In this document: positions 1-9,475 of the stretch, piece after piece
Layout: each line of letters begins with the position of its first letter
How positions within the stretch are numbered: the stretch's first letter is position 1
Assembly (NCBI GenBank): GCA_029688905.1
Contig: JARULB010000003.1
Coordinates: 1-64,000, forward strand
From: Balneolales bacterium ANBcel1
Lineage (GTDB): Bacteria; Bacteroidota; Rhodothermia; Balneolales; Natronogracilivirgulaceae
DNA length: 64,000 nt
Direction: 5' to 3'
Position numbers and translations under genes: made by a program
The notes under the pieces: model-generated
Seen by the model: only the letters and a program-made list of their open reading frames with translations
What the model was told of the DNA's origin: nothing
Databases searched by the model: none

Positions 1-50
1 TGGCACAAGCCAATATGGGTCCGCAGTCCGTGCTCGGGTTCCTCGGATAA
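1..50 (+). CDS. Flagellin, 3' end only (gene runs off the left edge)
   Basis: The first 50 bases read in frame as the last residues of a flagellin, A-Q-A-N-M-G-P-Q-S-V-L-G-F-L-G, then TAA at 48-50. The ending is nearly identical to that of the complete flagellin downstream (536-1480), which ends L-R instead of L-G. It is therefore the upstream copy of a tandem flagellin pair. The C-terminal D0 helix packs in the filament core and carries the export and polymerisation determinants. Nothing can be said of the rest of the protein. Confidence 0.85.
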   Translation, partial: AQANMGPQSVLGFLG

Positions 51-115
51 TCCGACGGATCCAGGCAGCAACTCTTTCCTGCTGGCACGATTACCTCCTG
101 CCGGCGGCCTTCAAA

Positions 116-150
116 AGCCGGGTGTCACTGCGACATCCGGCTTTTTTTTT
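116..150 (+). terminator. Intrinsic terminator of the upstream flagellin gene
   Basis: An 11-bp stem (AGCCGGGTGTC paired with GACATCCGGCT, one G-T wobble) with a 4-5 nt loop is followed directly by nine T residues. It sits 65 nt after the flagellin stop. A close copy follows the second flagellin at 1542-1575. Confidence 0.85.
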
Positions 151-387
151 GACATCCCGCCATCACACAACGGTAGCCGAGGCCGTATGTAGCCGGACAC
201 ACAAAGTGCGGTAACAGGCAACGCAATACAGGAATGTGCCGAAATTCGGCACACCCATCCGATGCTCATCACACCAGGGAGTATCTGAGTATCAATTGAT
301 TCGTCGGTTGGCCGGACCTGCCACGACTCCGGAAACTTCCTCCGAAAAACGATTTTATTTGATGATTAAAAAAACCACCCGCTCAGC

Positions 388-414
388 TTAAAAAATTTTA
401 CCGGCAGCCGATAA
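388..414 (+). promoter_or_regulatory. Sigma-28 (FliA) promoter of the flagellin gene
   Basis: TAAA at 389-392 is followed after 14 nt by a perfect GCCGATAA at 407-414, matching the flagellar sigma-28 consensus (TAAAGTTT-N11-GCCGATAA). The leader to the flagellin ATG would be about 115 nt. FliA itself is encoded at 38944-39711. Confidence 0.85.
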
Positions 415-535
415 TGGAGATGGGTAGTTCCCTTTACCAGCATCGGTTGCGCTTTCGCCCGGTCCCTTACACATGATTTTAGTGGTAAATCCGGCAGCAG
501 GCGCTGCCTGACCATTATCCACAGAGGAAATCCAT

Positions 536-1480
536 ATGTCAAGCTTTGGTGACCTTAACCGGGTGAATACCAATATTCAGTCGTTGATCGCCCAGCTTTC
601 GCTGAACCGCATCAACCGCAGTCTGGCGATCAATCAGCTCCAGCTGTCAACCGGCATGCGCATTAACCGGGCGGAAGACAACGCCGCCGGCTACTCCATC
701 GCCACCAAATTGAACAGTCGTGTCGCGGGACTTGGCCAGGCCCTGCAGAACGTCGGCGATGCAAAGTCTGTGCTGGACATTGCCGAATCCAGTTTCGACA
801 CGATCATGGACAACCTGATCGAAATGAAAGCCCTGGCAACCCAGGCCTCGAACGATACCCTGGGCAGCACCGAACGGGACTATCTCGGCAAACAGATTGC
901 CGCTCTGGGCCAGGATATCAATGACATCGCCAACCAGACGGTATTTCAGGATTTCGACCTGCTCAACGGACAGGCGGGACTTACCGGTGCCAGTGCGTTT
1001 TCGGGATCACTCACATTGACCTTCCAGGTAGGTGAACGGGCTTCCGATACCATCACAACCAACATCAGCGCGGTCAACGTCAATCAGCTGTTTAATACCT
1101 CCAGCATCACGTCGGGCAACATTTCGGTGTCCACGGGCGGCGCTCCCGGTCAGCAGGGGTCCCTGGTCTTCGGCAACGGAGCCACCGGGGCAACCTCAGC
1201 GGATTTTCGTTCGTTTCTCTCCGTTATTGACGGAGCCATCGACAGCATGGCACGGCGCGTCAACCAGGTGGGCATCACACAATCGTCCCTGAGTATCCGG
1301 GAGGTCACCCTGTCGCGCGGCATCAGTGCCAACCGGTCGGCGGTGAGTCGAATCATGGATACCGACTTTGCCAGGGCGCAAAGCGAATCGATCCGACTAC
1401 AAATTCTGCAACAAACAGCTATCGCCGCCCTTGCACAGGCAAATATGGGTCCGCAGTCCGTGCTCGGTTTTCTCCGATAA
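536..1480 (+). CDS. fliC: Flagellin (filament subunit)
   Basis: At 314 residues this is a compact flagellin. The N-terminal D0/D1 helices (about 1-140) carry the family pattern around LSTGMRINRAEDNAAG, and the C-terminal D1/D0 (about 235-314) ends LAQANMGPQSVLGFLR. Only about 90 residues lie between them, so the surface-exposed D2/D3 part is minimal; it is rich in Ser, Thr, Gly and Asn, which are plausible O-glycosylation positions. The ATG follows AGAGGAAA by six bases. It is the second of two tandem flagellins, has its own sigma-28 promoter and terminator, and is exported by the FlhAB/FliPQR apparatus encoded downstream, probably with help from FliS. Confidence 0.97.
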   Translation: MSSFGDLNRVNTNIQSLIAQLSLNRINRSLAINQLQLSTGMRINRAEDNAAGYSIATKLNSRVAGLGQALQNVGDAKSVLDIAESSFDTIMDNLIEMKALATQASNDTLGSTERDYLGKQIAALGQDINDIANQTVFQDFDLLNGQAGLTGASAFSGSLTLTFQVGERASDTITTNISAVNVNQLFNTSSITSGNISVSTGGAPGQQGSLVFGNGATGATSADFRSFLSVIDGAIDSMARRVNQVGITQSSLSIREVTLSRGISANRSAVSRIMDTDFARAQSESIRLQILQQTAIAALAQANMGPQSVLGFLR

Positions 1481-1541
1481 CCCATCCATCCTATTACAAC
1501 ACACAACTGCCGGCCGCTAGCTCCTGCCGGCAGCCCCCACA

Positions 1542-1575
1542 AGCCGGGTGTCTTGACGACATTCGGCTTTTTTTT
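1542..1575 (+). terminator. Intrinsic terminator of the second flagellin gene
   Basis: An 11-bp stem AGCCGGGTGTC / GACATTCGGCT with a 5-nt loop runs into eight or more T residues. The left arm is identical to that of the terminator at 116-150, showing that the flagellin duplication included the 3' flank. Confidence 0.85.
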
Positions 1576-1703
1576 GGGACAGCCTCCTCCAAAATACTGC
1601 CGGCCATTCTTTTATTTGAAAATTCTTTTGGGTAGATTTTGACGATTTTGTGGCATTACCATCCGTTTTTCTTCTCCCGCACATCCTGATCCGGTTCCTG
1701 ACC

Positions 1704-2957
1704 ATGAGCAAGCTTGCCCCCACCACCGCCACTGACCGTATTGTCGAGCTCGACATTCTGCGCGGTTTCGCCCTGTTCGGTATTGTTATGGTTAATGTGC
1801 AATTTATGGGACTCCCCTTTTACAAGGTGCTCACAGACCTCCACCCATTTTCCGACCCCGCCAGTATTGCGGGCCGAACCCTGATCACCATCTTTTTCGA
1901 GGGGAAGTTTATCACCCTTTTTTCCTTCCTGTTCGGACTCGGATTCTGGATTTTTGCCTCTCGCGCTCGTGACAAAGGATATAAAGCCGGACCGCTGTTC
2001 CTCCGACGCATATTCATCCTGGCCATCATCGGTGCTGCCCACGCCGTTCTGTTCTGGGCAGGAGATATCCTGCTGCCATACGCGGTGCTGGGTCTGTTCC
2101 TCATGCTGTTCCTCAACCGGAGCACAAAGACAGTCAAAGTGTGGATGATTCTCTTCCCCGTTTTCCAAATCCTGCTGATGCTCCTGCTGGTGCTGTTATT
2201 GCAGATTGGGCTCAGCATCCCCGAAGCAAGGGATGCGATTCTGGCCGATTTCGATGAGACCCGGCAACAAATGGAGCAGATGGCTCTTTCGGCGAACCAG
2301 ATCTACAGCTCATCCAACTGGATTGCCATGATCCCAATCAGACTTCAGGAGCTGGGTTTTGCCTATCAGGGTTTTATCTTCAGCGGCATGGGCATTTTTT
2401 ACCTGATGGGCCTGTTTCTGGCCGGAATGCTTGCCGGACGTAACGGATGGTTCTCCAATCTGGAACAAAAGCTCCCTAAAATCCGCAAACGCCTCCCCTG
2501 GCTGCTGCTTCTCGGCATCGCATGTGCGATTGCCAAATACTGGCTGTTTCAACAGACCGACCTCATGCTTCCCGATTGGAGCTCTGCCGGCTACATGATT
2601 TTTGCCATCATCGGCTCGCCTCTGCTGATCGCAGCGTACGCATCCCTGTTGATTCTCGGCTATTACCGATGGAAAGATGCCGCTTTCTGGAATTACATCA
2701 CAGCTGCGGGCCGCATGTCACTCACCGTTTACCTTACCCAGACCCTGATTTTGACCACCATATTTTACGGATATGGCCTCGGCCTGTACGGCAGCGTTCC
2801 GGTACCGGGCATGCTGCTCATGGCGCTGGGCGTTTATGCATTGCAGCTGGTGGCCGCCCGCTGGTGGATGCAGCATTTTTACATGGGACCTTTCGAGTGG
2901 CTGTGGCGCGCCGCCACGTATGGATCGGCCAGCCGATTTCGAAAACGGGAAGAATGA
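1704..2957 (+). CDS. DUF418 (YeiB-like) polytopic membrane protein
   Basis: About 417 residues with roughly ten hydrophobic segments. The start carries the family signature R-x-V-E-L-D-I-L-R-G-F-A-L-F-G-I, and the C-terminus has GPFEWLWRAATYG, the typical DUF418 closing motif. The family is of unknown biochemical role and lies in the inner membrane. The ATG at 1704 is preferred because the family begins just before the LDxLRGFA motif; an in-frame GTG at 1650 would add 18 residues without family support. It stands alone between the flagellin terminator and a convergent membrane gene and has no evident link to motility. Confidence 0.85.
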   Translation: MSKLAPTTATDRIVELDILRGFALFGIVMVNVQFMGLPFYKVLTDLHPFSDPASIAGRTLITIFFEGKFITLFSFLFGLGFWIFASRARDKGYKAGPLFLRRIFILAIIGAAHAVLFWAGDILLPYAVLGLFLMLFLNRSTKTVKVWMILFPVFQILLMLLLVLLLQIGLSIPEARDAILADFDETRQQMEQMALSANQIYSSSNWIAMIPIRLQELGFAYQGFIFSGMGIFYLMGLFLAGMLAGRNGWFSNLEQKLPKIRKRLPWLLLLGIACAIAKYWLFQQTDLMLPDWSSAGYMIFAIIGSPLLIAAYASLLILGYYRWKDAAFWNYITAAGRMSLTVYLTQTLILTTIFYGYGLGLYGSVPVPGMLLMALGVYALQLVAARWWMQHFYMGPFEWLWRAATYGSASRFRKREE

Positions 2958-3119
2958 CAGACAGCCGGATCTACCGGGAACACTGACGGACCGCCGGTAT
3001 CGTCCATCGCCGGTTGCATAAGCAATCATGCTCCGCTGCGATCGTTCGCTTCGGCCGTATATCCTAAATAGCCAATCTTACCCTTTTGGAGAGGCAGGTT
3101 TCCCGTAAACCGTGCCGGA

Positions 3120-4085
3120 TTACGCAGCGGTCTGCTCCTTCAGGGCCTGCTCCCGCTCCGGATCATCGCCGAACCACGACAACGCCGCGAATAATACCAG
3201 GTTTACCAGTTTGTTCAACGCGCTGAAGACCAGGAGCATGGCCGCAATCGAGGCAAGGGTCACATCACCCATTCGAGCGAATTCAATCCCTGCCCACATG
3301 AAGACCAGGTCTTTGCTGGGCAGGAACGGAATACGGTTCACCACAACGAAAAGCGCCAGAAAAGTAAACCAGAACGACCATGGGGTTCCGGGAATCGCGA
3401 CGGCCCACATCAGCATCAGGAGTCCGTGGTGGAGAATAAAGCGTGTCACATAGATCGAGAATACGATCCCCGCCTTGCGGCGAGGCAGCGCGAACAGATA
3501 CCGGCGAAACCGGTAGAGCACAAGTGCCGCCAGTACCAGCAGCAGCGTGCCGGCGATAATATGCATCGGGCCGGCATCCCCCAGGATTTGTGACATTTCG
3601 ATCCTGCCGGTATAAAGCAGGCCTGCGAGCAAAAAGACGGTCAGCATATTCGATGTCACCGACGAAAGGATGGAATTGTCCCGAATATTCCGGAAAATCT
3701 GGCGGTCGCTCGCGTCGAGCCGTTTGCGTCCCCACAAAAACAGATAAAACTCGCCGGAGTAGCCCATCACCTCATGGTTGTAGACTTTTTTGGTGAGGAA
3801 CGCAAGGAAACTTTTCCGCTTGGGCAGGGGCCACACCTGGCGGTAGATAAACATTTCGGCAACCGGAAGGGTCAGATAGATGCACAGAAACAGCAGATAG
3901 AACAGGGGGTTTCTGGGGAGCGATTGCAGTACTTCCCGCCACCCGATATCGATTAGCTGATAGGCGATAAGTCCGATGATCCCGAGAGCGATCACACGCT
4001 GCAACCACCGCAATGCGGTCCTGGTGCGGGGATCATTGCGGATGTGCTTCCACCGCTCTTTCAAATCGGGGCGTATTCTCATCAA
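3120..4085 (-). CDS. Polytopic membrane protein of unknown function
   Basis: A 321-residue protein with a basic N-terminus and about seven predicted membrane spans (near residues 32-47, 60-80, 140-160, 175-193, 205-228, 232-252 and 275-300). The overall layout recalls the membrane half of lysylphosphatidylglycerol-synthase-like (UPF0104-type) proteins, but I see no diagnostic motif, so this is only a suggestion. It is convergent with the DUF418 gene and followed by no partner. No link to flagella can be read from it. Confidence 0.6.
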   Translation of the reverse strand: MMRIRPDLKERWKHIRNDPRTRTALRWLQRVIALGIIGLIAYQLIDIGWREVLQSLPRNPLFYLLFLCIYLTLPVAEMFIYRQVWPLPKRKSFLAFLTKKVYNHEVMGYSGEFYLFLWGRKRLDASDRQIFRNIRDNSILSSVTSNMLTVFLLAGLLYTGRIEMSQILGDAGPMHIIAGTLLLVLAALVLYRFRRYLFALPRRKAGIVFSIYVTRFILHHGLLMLMWAVAIPGTPWSFWFTFLALFVVVNRIPFLPSKDLVFMWAGIEFARMGDVTLASIAAMLLVFSALNKLVNLVLFAALSWFGDDPEREQALKEQTAA

Positions 4086-4298
4086 GGGGGTAACTCTTTC
4101 GGGATCCTGGCGACGACACAGGCCTTATGAACACACCACTTCGGCATAGAAGACCTATTAAAGTCGTGCCCTTAAGGCATCTGTGAATACCCGAAGATAT
4201 CACCAATTCCGGGGAAGTGCATCCTGCAAGTAACCGGCCGGTACTTCAGGGCCCGGAGAGGATAATTTCAGCATGAACAGTTAGGCAGTCCGACACCT

Positions 4299-5825
4299 TT
4301 AAAAATCATCCGGGTCCTCTTCCAGGGCGACCAGCTCTTCCTGATCTGCCGGCGGGGTTTCATTGCCTTCGTGCCCCTCTTCACGGTAACCCGAATCATC
4401 GGATTTTACCGGTACTGCACCCTTGCGGTCCGTTTCCTGTTGATCGGTTTCACTGTCCGATTCTTTTGCATACCGATCTGTAAATTCCTTGGCTGCCGAC
4501 AGCACTCGTTCGCTCTCCAGAAACGTATTGTTCATCTGTTGATTTCTCTCTACATAGCCGGTCAGTTCTTTCAGTTTGTCATCGGCCGTGTTTACCTCCC
4601 GAATCAGTTCGGCAAAAGTGTTGGCAAACGATGTGGCGTCCTGCAATCGCGCCACCTCGATTTTTCCTGCACTATGGATAAAGCGCAGCACATACAGAAA
4701 ACGTTCAATCTCGTAAACCCGCGTTCTCAGGTCCCGTAGTGAAGAGGGGATGCGGCCGACTTCATCCGCAACAAGCAGCAGTCTGGGAGCAAACGCTTTC
4801 TGAAGATTCTTCAACACCCCGGAAACGGGGATGTCCGACCGGTAGCTGTCCTCACCGTTTGAGTGCACTTCATTCATGAAGACGGTCGACATTTCCACCT
4901 GTAGTTTGGCGGTGATGATATCAAAATTCATCTTGTCCAGCAACTTGCTGAGCGAGGTGATATGTTTCTGCATATCAGCAAGCATGCGCTCACCACCCAT
5001 CGACTGTTCGCCCATCTGTCCGGCTACCGCCGAAAGGGAAGCTCCGTCGCCATCCATCCGGGACGAGCCCACCTGTGCGTTCAGGGAGAGCAGCCGGATG
5101 GTTCTCGAAAGTTTCAGGATGTATTGAGAATGCTCTGTCAGTTTGCCATGCAATTCTTTCAATGACTTGAGCTGCTCAAACAACCCGGTCAAATGAGATT
5201 CAAAGAGCAGGATTTTTTCGGGAACGGCATCCTCACGGTTTTTTCTGCTGAAGTTCTGCCGTTTCAGCCCTTCTTCGCGAAAGCGCATTTCATCCTCCAG
5301 CGCCTTCCACATGAAAGTTTCGTAATTTTCAAAACCGTCCTGTTTCAGTTGCCTTGAGAAGAGATCGACGGCCGACATCATCCCCCGTTTGTCATCTTTT
5401 TGTTCCGCGTATTCCCTCTCCTCGGATAGCATGCGAAGATACAGCTTGCGGATGTATGCAAAGTTCTTGCTGCCCGGTTTCAGCCGTATTGAAAAGTACC
5501 CGCCCGAACAGGGAAACACCAGGGCGATGACCCAATAATAGGCCCCATCTTTTGCCATGTTTTTCACATACCCCACAAACGATTTCCCGGCTTTGAGGTA
5601 TTCCCACATCAGGTAGAAAACCGCCCTCGGCATGTCAGGATGGCGGATTATATTATGCGGACTCCCTACCAACTCATTCTCTTTCCATCCGCTCAGCCTG
5701 GTGAACACCTCATTGGCAAAGGTGATCTTCCCTTTCGAGTCGGTAAGTGAGAAAAACAGTTCATCAATTCGAAATTCCCGTTCGTGATCGACCGGTTGTG
5801 GACGGTACCTGGCAGCTTGTGACAT
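4299..5825 (-). CDS. Aer-like cytoplasmic PAS protein with eroded receptor signalling region
   Basis: A 508-residue soluble protein with no membrane segment. Residues about 18-125 form a PAS domain of the Aer/redox type: RHPDMP, then N-M-A-K-D-G-A-Y-Y-W-V, the usual context in FAD-binding Aer PAS domains. Around residues 240-300 a helix reads TIRLLSLNAQVGSS...SLSAVAGQMG. This aligns with the methyl-accepting receptor tip ([24 protein letters not shown] in Tsr), but the usual acidic and Gly/Arg pattern is lost. More helices follow (about 330-440) and then an acidic tail. It may sense redox state for taxis, or may be a receptor remnant now doing something else. It stands alone on the minus strand. 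Confidence 0.75.
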   Translation of the reverse strand: MSQAARYRPQPVDHEREFRIDELFFSLTDSKGKITFANEVFTRLSGWKENELVGSPHNIIRHPDMPRAVFYLMWEYLKAGKSFVGYVKNMAKDGAYYWVIALVFPCSGGYFSIRLKPGSKNFAYIRKLYLRMLSEEREYAEQKDDKRGMMSAVDLFSRQLKQDGFENYETFMWKALEDEMRFREEGLKRQNFSRKNREDAVPEKILLFESHLTGLFEQLKSLKELHGKLTEHSQYILKLSRTIRLLSLNAQVGSSRMDGDGASLSAVAGQMGEQSMGGERMLADMQKHITSLSKLLDKMNFDIITAKLQVEMSTVFMNEVHSNGEDSYRSDIPVSGVLKNLQKAFAPRLLLVADEVGRIPSSLRDLRTRVYEIERFLYVLRFIHSAGKIEVARLQDATSFANTFAELIREVNTADDKLKELTGYVERNQQMNNTFLESERVLSAAKEFTDRYAKESDSETDQQETDRKGAVPVKSDDSGYREEGHEGNETPPADQEELVALEEDPDDF

Positions 5826-6090
5826 TCTGTTATCCTTTTTGAATTGAACTGTTATTCGGGATGTTTCGCATTAAAAAACCGAAACAGTCATGGGATTTCG
5901 ATACCCGAAACATTGCATCCCATCCGGATTCCCGCCATTTTTCTGTTTCGCAATAATACTTAACCGGCGTACATAAATCATGGAAGCCGCTGCTCTCACA
6001 ATGGCTTCGATACCGGCTGAAAACCTGCGGTTATATTCGTTATTATCGGCACACGCACACAGACCCTTAACCCGTTTACATTCGTTTTTT

Positions 6091-6927
6091 ATGGATTCCT
6101 TCCTTATCGCCGCACTCCAGATGAACAGTCAGCCGGATGCCGGCATGAACCTGGCCCGGGCCGAACGGATGGTTGAAGAAGCCGTCGAAAAAAAGGCCCG
6201 TTGTGTGCTTTTACCCGAGAATTTCGCTTTTCTGGGAGACGATACGGAGAAACACCGGCAGGCGGAATCGATTGAGCGCCGGGTTATGCAGGAAGTGCCG
6301 CAATGGGCGGCGCGCCACCGGATATATGTGATGGCGGGTGGATTTCCGGCACGGGCCGATTCCGGAAAAGTGTACAACCGCTCGGTGATGTTCGGGCCGG
6401 ATGGCGCCCTGCTGGCCCAATACGACAAAATTCACCTTTTCGACATTTCGTTGTCGGTGGAAGAGAGCTACCGGGAGTCGGAGCTGGTTGAAGCCGGACG
6501 GATTGCTCCGGTGGTCTGCCATACCAGCCTTGGTGAAAGGAAATCGTCGCCATACGGTGGAGCGCGCTTCGGCCTGTCCATCTGCTATGATGTCCGGTTT
6601 CCCGAGCTATACCGGGAGCTTGCCGGTCAACATGCCGACGTATTATGTGTCCCATCGGCGTTCACGCGGCCAACCGGAGAGGCCCACTGGGAGGTGCTGT
6701 TAAGAGCCCGGGCGATTGAGAACACGGCCTATGTGGCGGCTCCTGCGCAGACCGGGCTGCATGGAGAATCCCGCACGACCCATGGCCATTCCATGATCAT
6801 CGACCCGTGGGGTAATATCCTGGCGGATGCCGGCACCGACACAGGCGTTATCATGGCGGCCATTGACCTGAACCTGATTCGCGAGACCAGAAAAAAGCTG
6901 CCTTCCCTGCAGCACCGCAAGCTTTAG
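6091..6927 (+). CDS. Carbon-nitrogen hydrolase (nitrilase superfamily, Nit1/amidase-like)
   Basis: A 278-residue cytoplasmic amidase. The Glu-Lys-Cys triad is present: E43 in LLPENFAF, K113 in YDKIHLFD and C165 in SICYDVRFPELYR. That last motif, with the length, points to the Nit branch, which includes deaminated-glutathione amidase and omega-amidase-like enzymes; the exact substrate cannot be told. The ATG at 6091 is chosen because the family starts right before the first beta strand (FLIAALQMN); an earlier in-frame ATG at 5980 would add 37 residues without homology. It is likely housekeeping metabolism unrelated to motility, and ends convergently with the PAS kinase gene. Confidence 0.9.
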   Translation: MDSFLIAALQMNSQPDAGMNLARAERMVEEAVEKKARCVLLPENFAFLGDDTEKHRQAESIERRVMQEVPQWAARHRIYVMAGGFPARADSGKVYNRSVMFGPDGALLAQYDKIHLFDISLSVEESYRESELVEAGRIAPVVCHTSLGERKSSPYGGARFGLSICYDVRFPELYRELAGQHADVLCVPSAFTRPTGEAHWEVLLRARAIENTAYVAAPAQTGLHGESRTTHGHSMIIDPWGNILADAGTDTGVIMAAIDLNLIRETRKKLPSLQHRKL

Positions 6928-6934
6928 CACTCAG

Positions 6935-6972
6935 ATTCCTTCAGGCCTCCGCCCCGGAGGCGGCAGAGGAAT
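6935..6972. terminator. Stem-loop between convergent genes, probable bidirectional terminator
   Basis: A perfect 7-bp inner stem GCCTCCG-CCC-CGGAGGC (6945-6961) is enclosed by a second 6-bp pairing, ATTCCT (6935-6940) with AGGAAT (6967-6972). It lies just after the amidase stop and ahead of the end of the opposing kinase gene. No long T run follows on either strand, so termination is an inference from position and symmetry. Confidence 0.5.
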
Positions 6973-7043
6973 TATGCACCCTCAGGCGACGAAACCGGAA
7001 TCCGGGTCAAACAGGCAGAGGAAGAGCCGGCGACGCTCAAGTG

Positions 7044-9281
7044 TCATTTCCGGGCACGTGCAGCACGGCCTCTGCTTCCGTCACTAAAACGAACTTCGAC
7101 CCGGAGTCCGCTGCCGGATGCGTCCACATGGATGGAACCGCCGAGTTGCTTCACCAGGCCGTGGATGATGGTGTATCCAAAAGAAGACGGATTTTCCAGC
7201 ATCACTGGATTCGACACGCCTTTGCCGTCATCACTGACCACCAACCGGTATTCCTTTTTATTCTTGTGAAGCTCCACCTCGATGGCACCGGCATCACGCC
7301 CTTCGAACGCATGTAGAAAAGCATTGGACAGCAGCTCGTTAGCCAGAAGCGTACAGGGCACCGACAGGTTCAGGTCGAGCATGGCATCCTCGGACGTGAC
7401 CGTTACGGAAATATTCCTGCGCTCATTGTGATATATCTTTTTCAGGCTGGCAACCAGCCGATGCAGCAGATGATCAAAACGAATCTCCGCGAAATTGCTG
7501 GTTTCATAAACCAGTTCATGAACCAGCGCCATCGAATGGATCCGGTTCCGGGTGTTTTCAAGAAAGGCTTGCATTGACCCGGGCCGGTTGAAGTCGGCCT
7601 GCAGGGTAAGCAGACTGGAGATGACCGCCAGATTGTTCTTCACCCGGTGGTGGATTTCAGATAGCAGTACGTTTTTTTCGTGAAGGTTTTTTCGGATGAT
7701 CTGTTCGGCCTGCTTTTGCTCGGTGATATCGATCGCACTGGTTATAACACGGGAATAGTCATCCTCGAAACCCGGCGCAACCGCCCAGTAAAGGTGCACA
7801 TCCAACAAGCGGCCATCCAGTGTTCTATGCTTTTTGGTCAGGGTGAGCTCTTTCCCCTTTCGTGCGATCAGTACCAGTGCCTCGATAAACGCTGTATAGG
7901 ATTCATCCGTAAAAACTTTGTGTATCCCTTCCAAAAACTCCTCTTTCGAGTTTGCGTTGTACTGCCGGACGGTCGCCTGGTTGACGTTCAGCACGATAAC
8001 TTCAGCCGCCAGTTCCCGCACCAGTTTTGGCCTGCTCAGAAAATAAGCGCGCAAGTCGGAAACGGGTCTGCGCGTAATCTTGTCCAGACGTTTTTTTACT
8101 TTGGAAAAATCCTGTTCCCAGAGGGATATGGGAGAGTCTTCGAACAGTGACCGGTACTTGGTTTCGCTTTCCCTCAGAGCGTATTCCGCCATTTTCCGTT
8201 CGGTCACATCCTCCACTATTCCGATACCGCCCGAAACGGTTTGATGATAGGAGTATACGGGTGCGAAAAAGGCCCGCACGGGAGTCACCTTATCTGCGGT
8301 GGTTGAGGCGTATTCGCCTACATAGGAGGTCCGTTCGCCATGTAACGCGCCCTGTATCGCCGTTACGAGTTTCCGGTCAGGTAATCTCTGCATATCAAGC
8401 CCGGTCAACGCCTCTTGTGACGACCCGATAATCTCAACAAATTTTTCATTGAAATCCGTAATAACGGCATTGCTGTCAAAATGAAACAGTCCAAGCGGGG
8501 TATGTCTGAAAATACTCTGAAACTTCTGCTCACTTTCCGTGACGGCTTCCATCGCCCGCTGCTGTTCGGTCACATCCTCGGCGGAGCAGACGACAAACAC
8601 GACACTCCCCAGCGCATCCAGCTTTGGCTTTTTGCTGATGCGCAACAGGCGTTTTTCTCCACGGCTGTTCGCCGCCCACTCCTCGGTGACAACCGGCTTC
8701 CTCGATTCAAAAACCAGTTTGTTGGCGATCAGGCACTGATCCGCTTCATCCCTGCTGAGCAGTTCGTACAGGCTTTTACCTTCAACCTGTTCCTTGGTCA
8801 GGCCCAGGAAGTCGGCATGTGCCTGGTTAACCTTCCCGTAATGTTCCTGGTCGACCAGATACCATATTTGTGTGCTGATGTTGTCAAGCAGCAGAGTCTG
8901 TTCTTCCTCAACACGCTTGCTATCGGTAATATTCATCCAAAATGCGGATAGATGGCCTTCAACAGGAGCGCTTAACGCGATCCGGAACCACTTGCCGAGC
9001 GGCCGGCTGTACACCTCCGAAACCTGCGGCTTTCGATCTGCTGCAGCTCTTCCAAATAAAGCGAACCAGTCTGTTTCTTCATCCAGGATTTTCGTAAAAA
9101 CCTCGAAGGCGCTCCGGTCAGTGATTTCAGAAGCTTTCAAGCCGGTCAGTTCTTCAAAAGCGGGATTCGCTTCAAGAACCGAGAGATCGGCCGGAGCCCC
9201 GTCATCCCCATAACAGATCTTTTGCCATGTGTAACCCACAGGAGATGATTGAGTAGCAAGTTTGTAAGGGTCCTGACCCAT
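7044..9281 (-). CDS. Multi-PAS sensor histidine kinase (HisKA_2 / HWE-type)
   Basis: A 745-residue soluble kinase without membrane segments. Four PAS-like modules can be placed at about 20-130, 130-245, 245-365 and 370-535, several ending in the D-I/V-T-E-x-K/R linker typical of PAS-PAC units. The phosphoacceptor region near residue 544 reads SEIHHRVKNNL, the signature of the HisKA_2 class (with HWE kinases), whose partners are often single-domain or non-canonical regulators. The ATPase domain follows, ending GYTIIHGLVKQLGGSI. No response regulator is adjacent. It lies beside the sugar island but is divergently transcribed from it. Confidence 0.9.
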   Translation of the reverse strand: MGQDPYKLATQSSPVGYTWQKICYGDDGAPADLSVLEANPAFEELTGLKASEITDRSAFEVFTKILDEETDWFALFGRAAADRKPQVSEVYSRPLGKWFRIALSAPVEGHLSAFWMNITDSKRVEEEQTLLLDNISTQIWYLVDQEHYGKVNQAHADFLGLTKEQVEGKSLYELLSRDEADQCLIANKLVFESRKPVVTEEWAANSRGEKRLLRISKKPKLDALGSVVFVVCSAEDVTEQQRAMEAVTESEQKFQSIFRHTPLGLFHFDSNAVITDFNEKFVEIIGSSQEALTGLDMQRLPDRKLVTAIQGALHGERTSYVGEYASTTADKVTPVRAFFAPVYSYHQTVSGGIGIVEDVTERKMAEYALRESETKYRSLFEDSPISLWEQDFSKVKKRLDKITRRPVSDLRAYFLSRPKLVRELAAEVIVLNVNQATVRQYNANSKEEFLEGIHKVFTDESYTAFIEALVLIARKGKELTLTKKHRTLDGRLLDVHLYWAVAPGFEDDYSRVITSAIDITEQKQAEQIIRKNLHEKNVLLSEIHHRVKNNLAVISSLLTLQADFNRPGSMQAFLENTRNRIHSMALVHELVYETSNFAEIRFDHLLHRLVASLKKIYHNERRNISVTVTSEDAMLDLNLSVPCTLLANELLSNAFLHAFEGRDAGAIEVELHKNKKEYRLVVSDDGKGVSNPVMLENPSSFGYTIIHGLVKQLGGSIHVDASGSGLRVEVRFSDGSRGRAARARK

Positions 9282-9418
9282 GGGCGGATGCGCTGATTAA
9301 TAACTATGAGGTAATATATAAGGGATAATTGAGATCAAATCAATGCCGGTCTGCGCTGAACTGTTTAGTTATATCCTCCGGACAGGTCTTTTTAGCCCAA
9401 TAATAGAACTTCGGGATT

Positions 9419-9444
9419 TAAGCAGGTACACTTTTTGCTGATAA
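9419..9444 (+). promoter_or_regulatory. Sigma-28-like promoter of the sugar aminotransferase gene
   Basis: TAAG (9419-9422), a 14-nt spacer and GCTGATAA (9437-9444) give a one-mismatch version of the flagellar -10, with the same spacing as the flagellin promoter at 388-414. The leader to the ATG at 9476 would be about 25 nt. If it works, it puts this sugar gene in the FliA regulon. Confidence 0.55.
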
Positions 9445-9475
9445 CAATAACAATGTTGCAATAAAGCAAAATGTT

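Noticed and set aside
83-98. TGGCACG after the first flagellin, like a sigma-54 -24 box
   Set aside because: The -12 position reads CCTCC, not TTGCW, and no gene follows in a suitable place.
5838-5880. Possible sigma-28 promoter before the Aer-like gene (minus-strand CCGAATAA)
   Set aside because: The -10 has mismatches in its core and the best TTAA lies at an 11-nt spacing, not 14-15.
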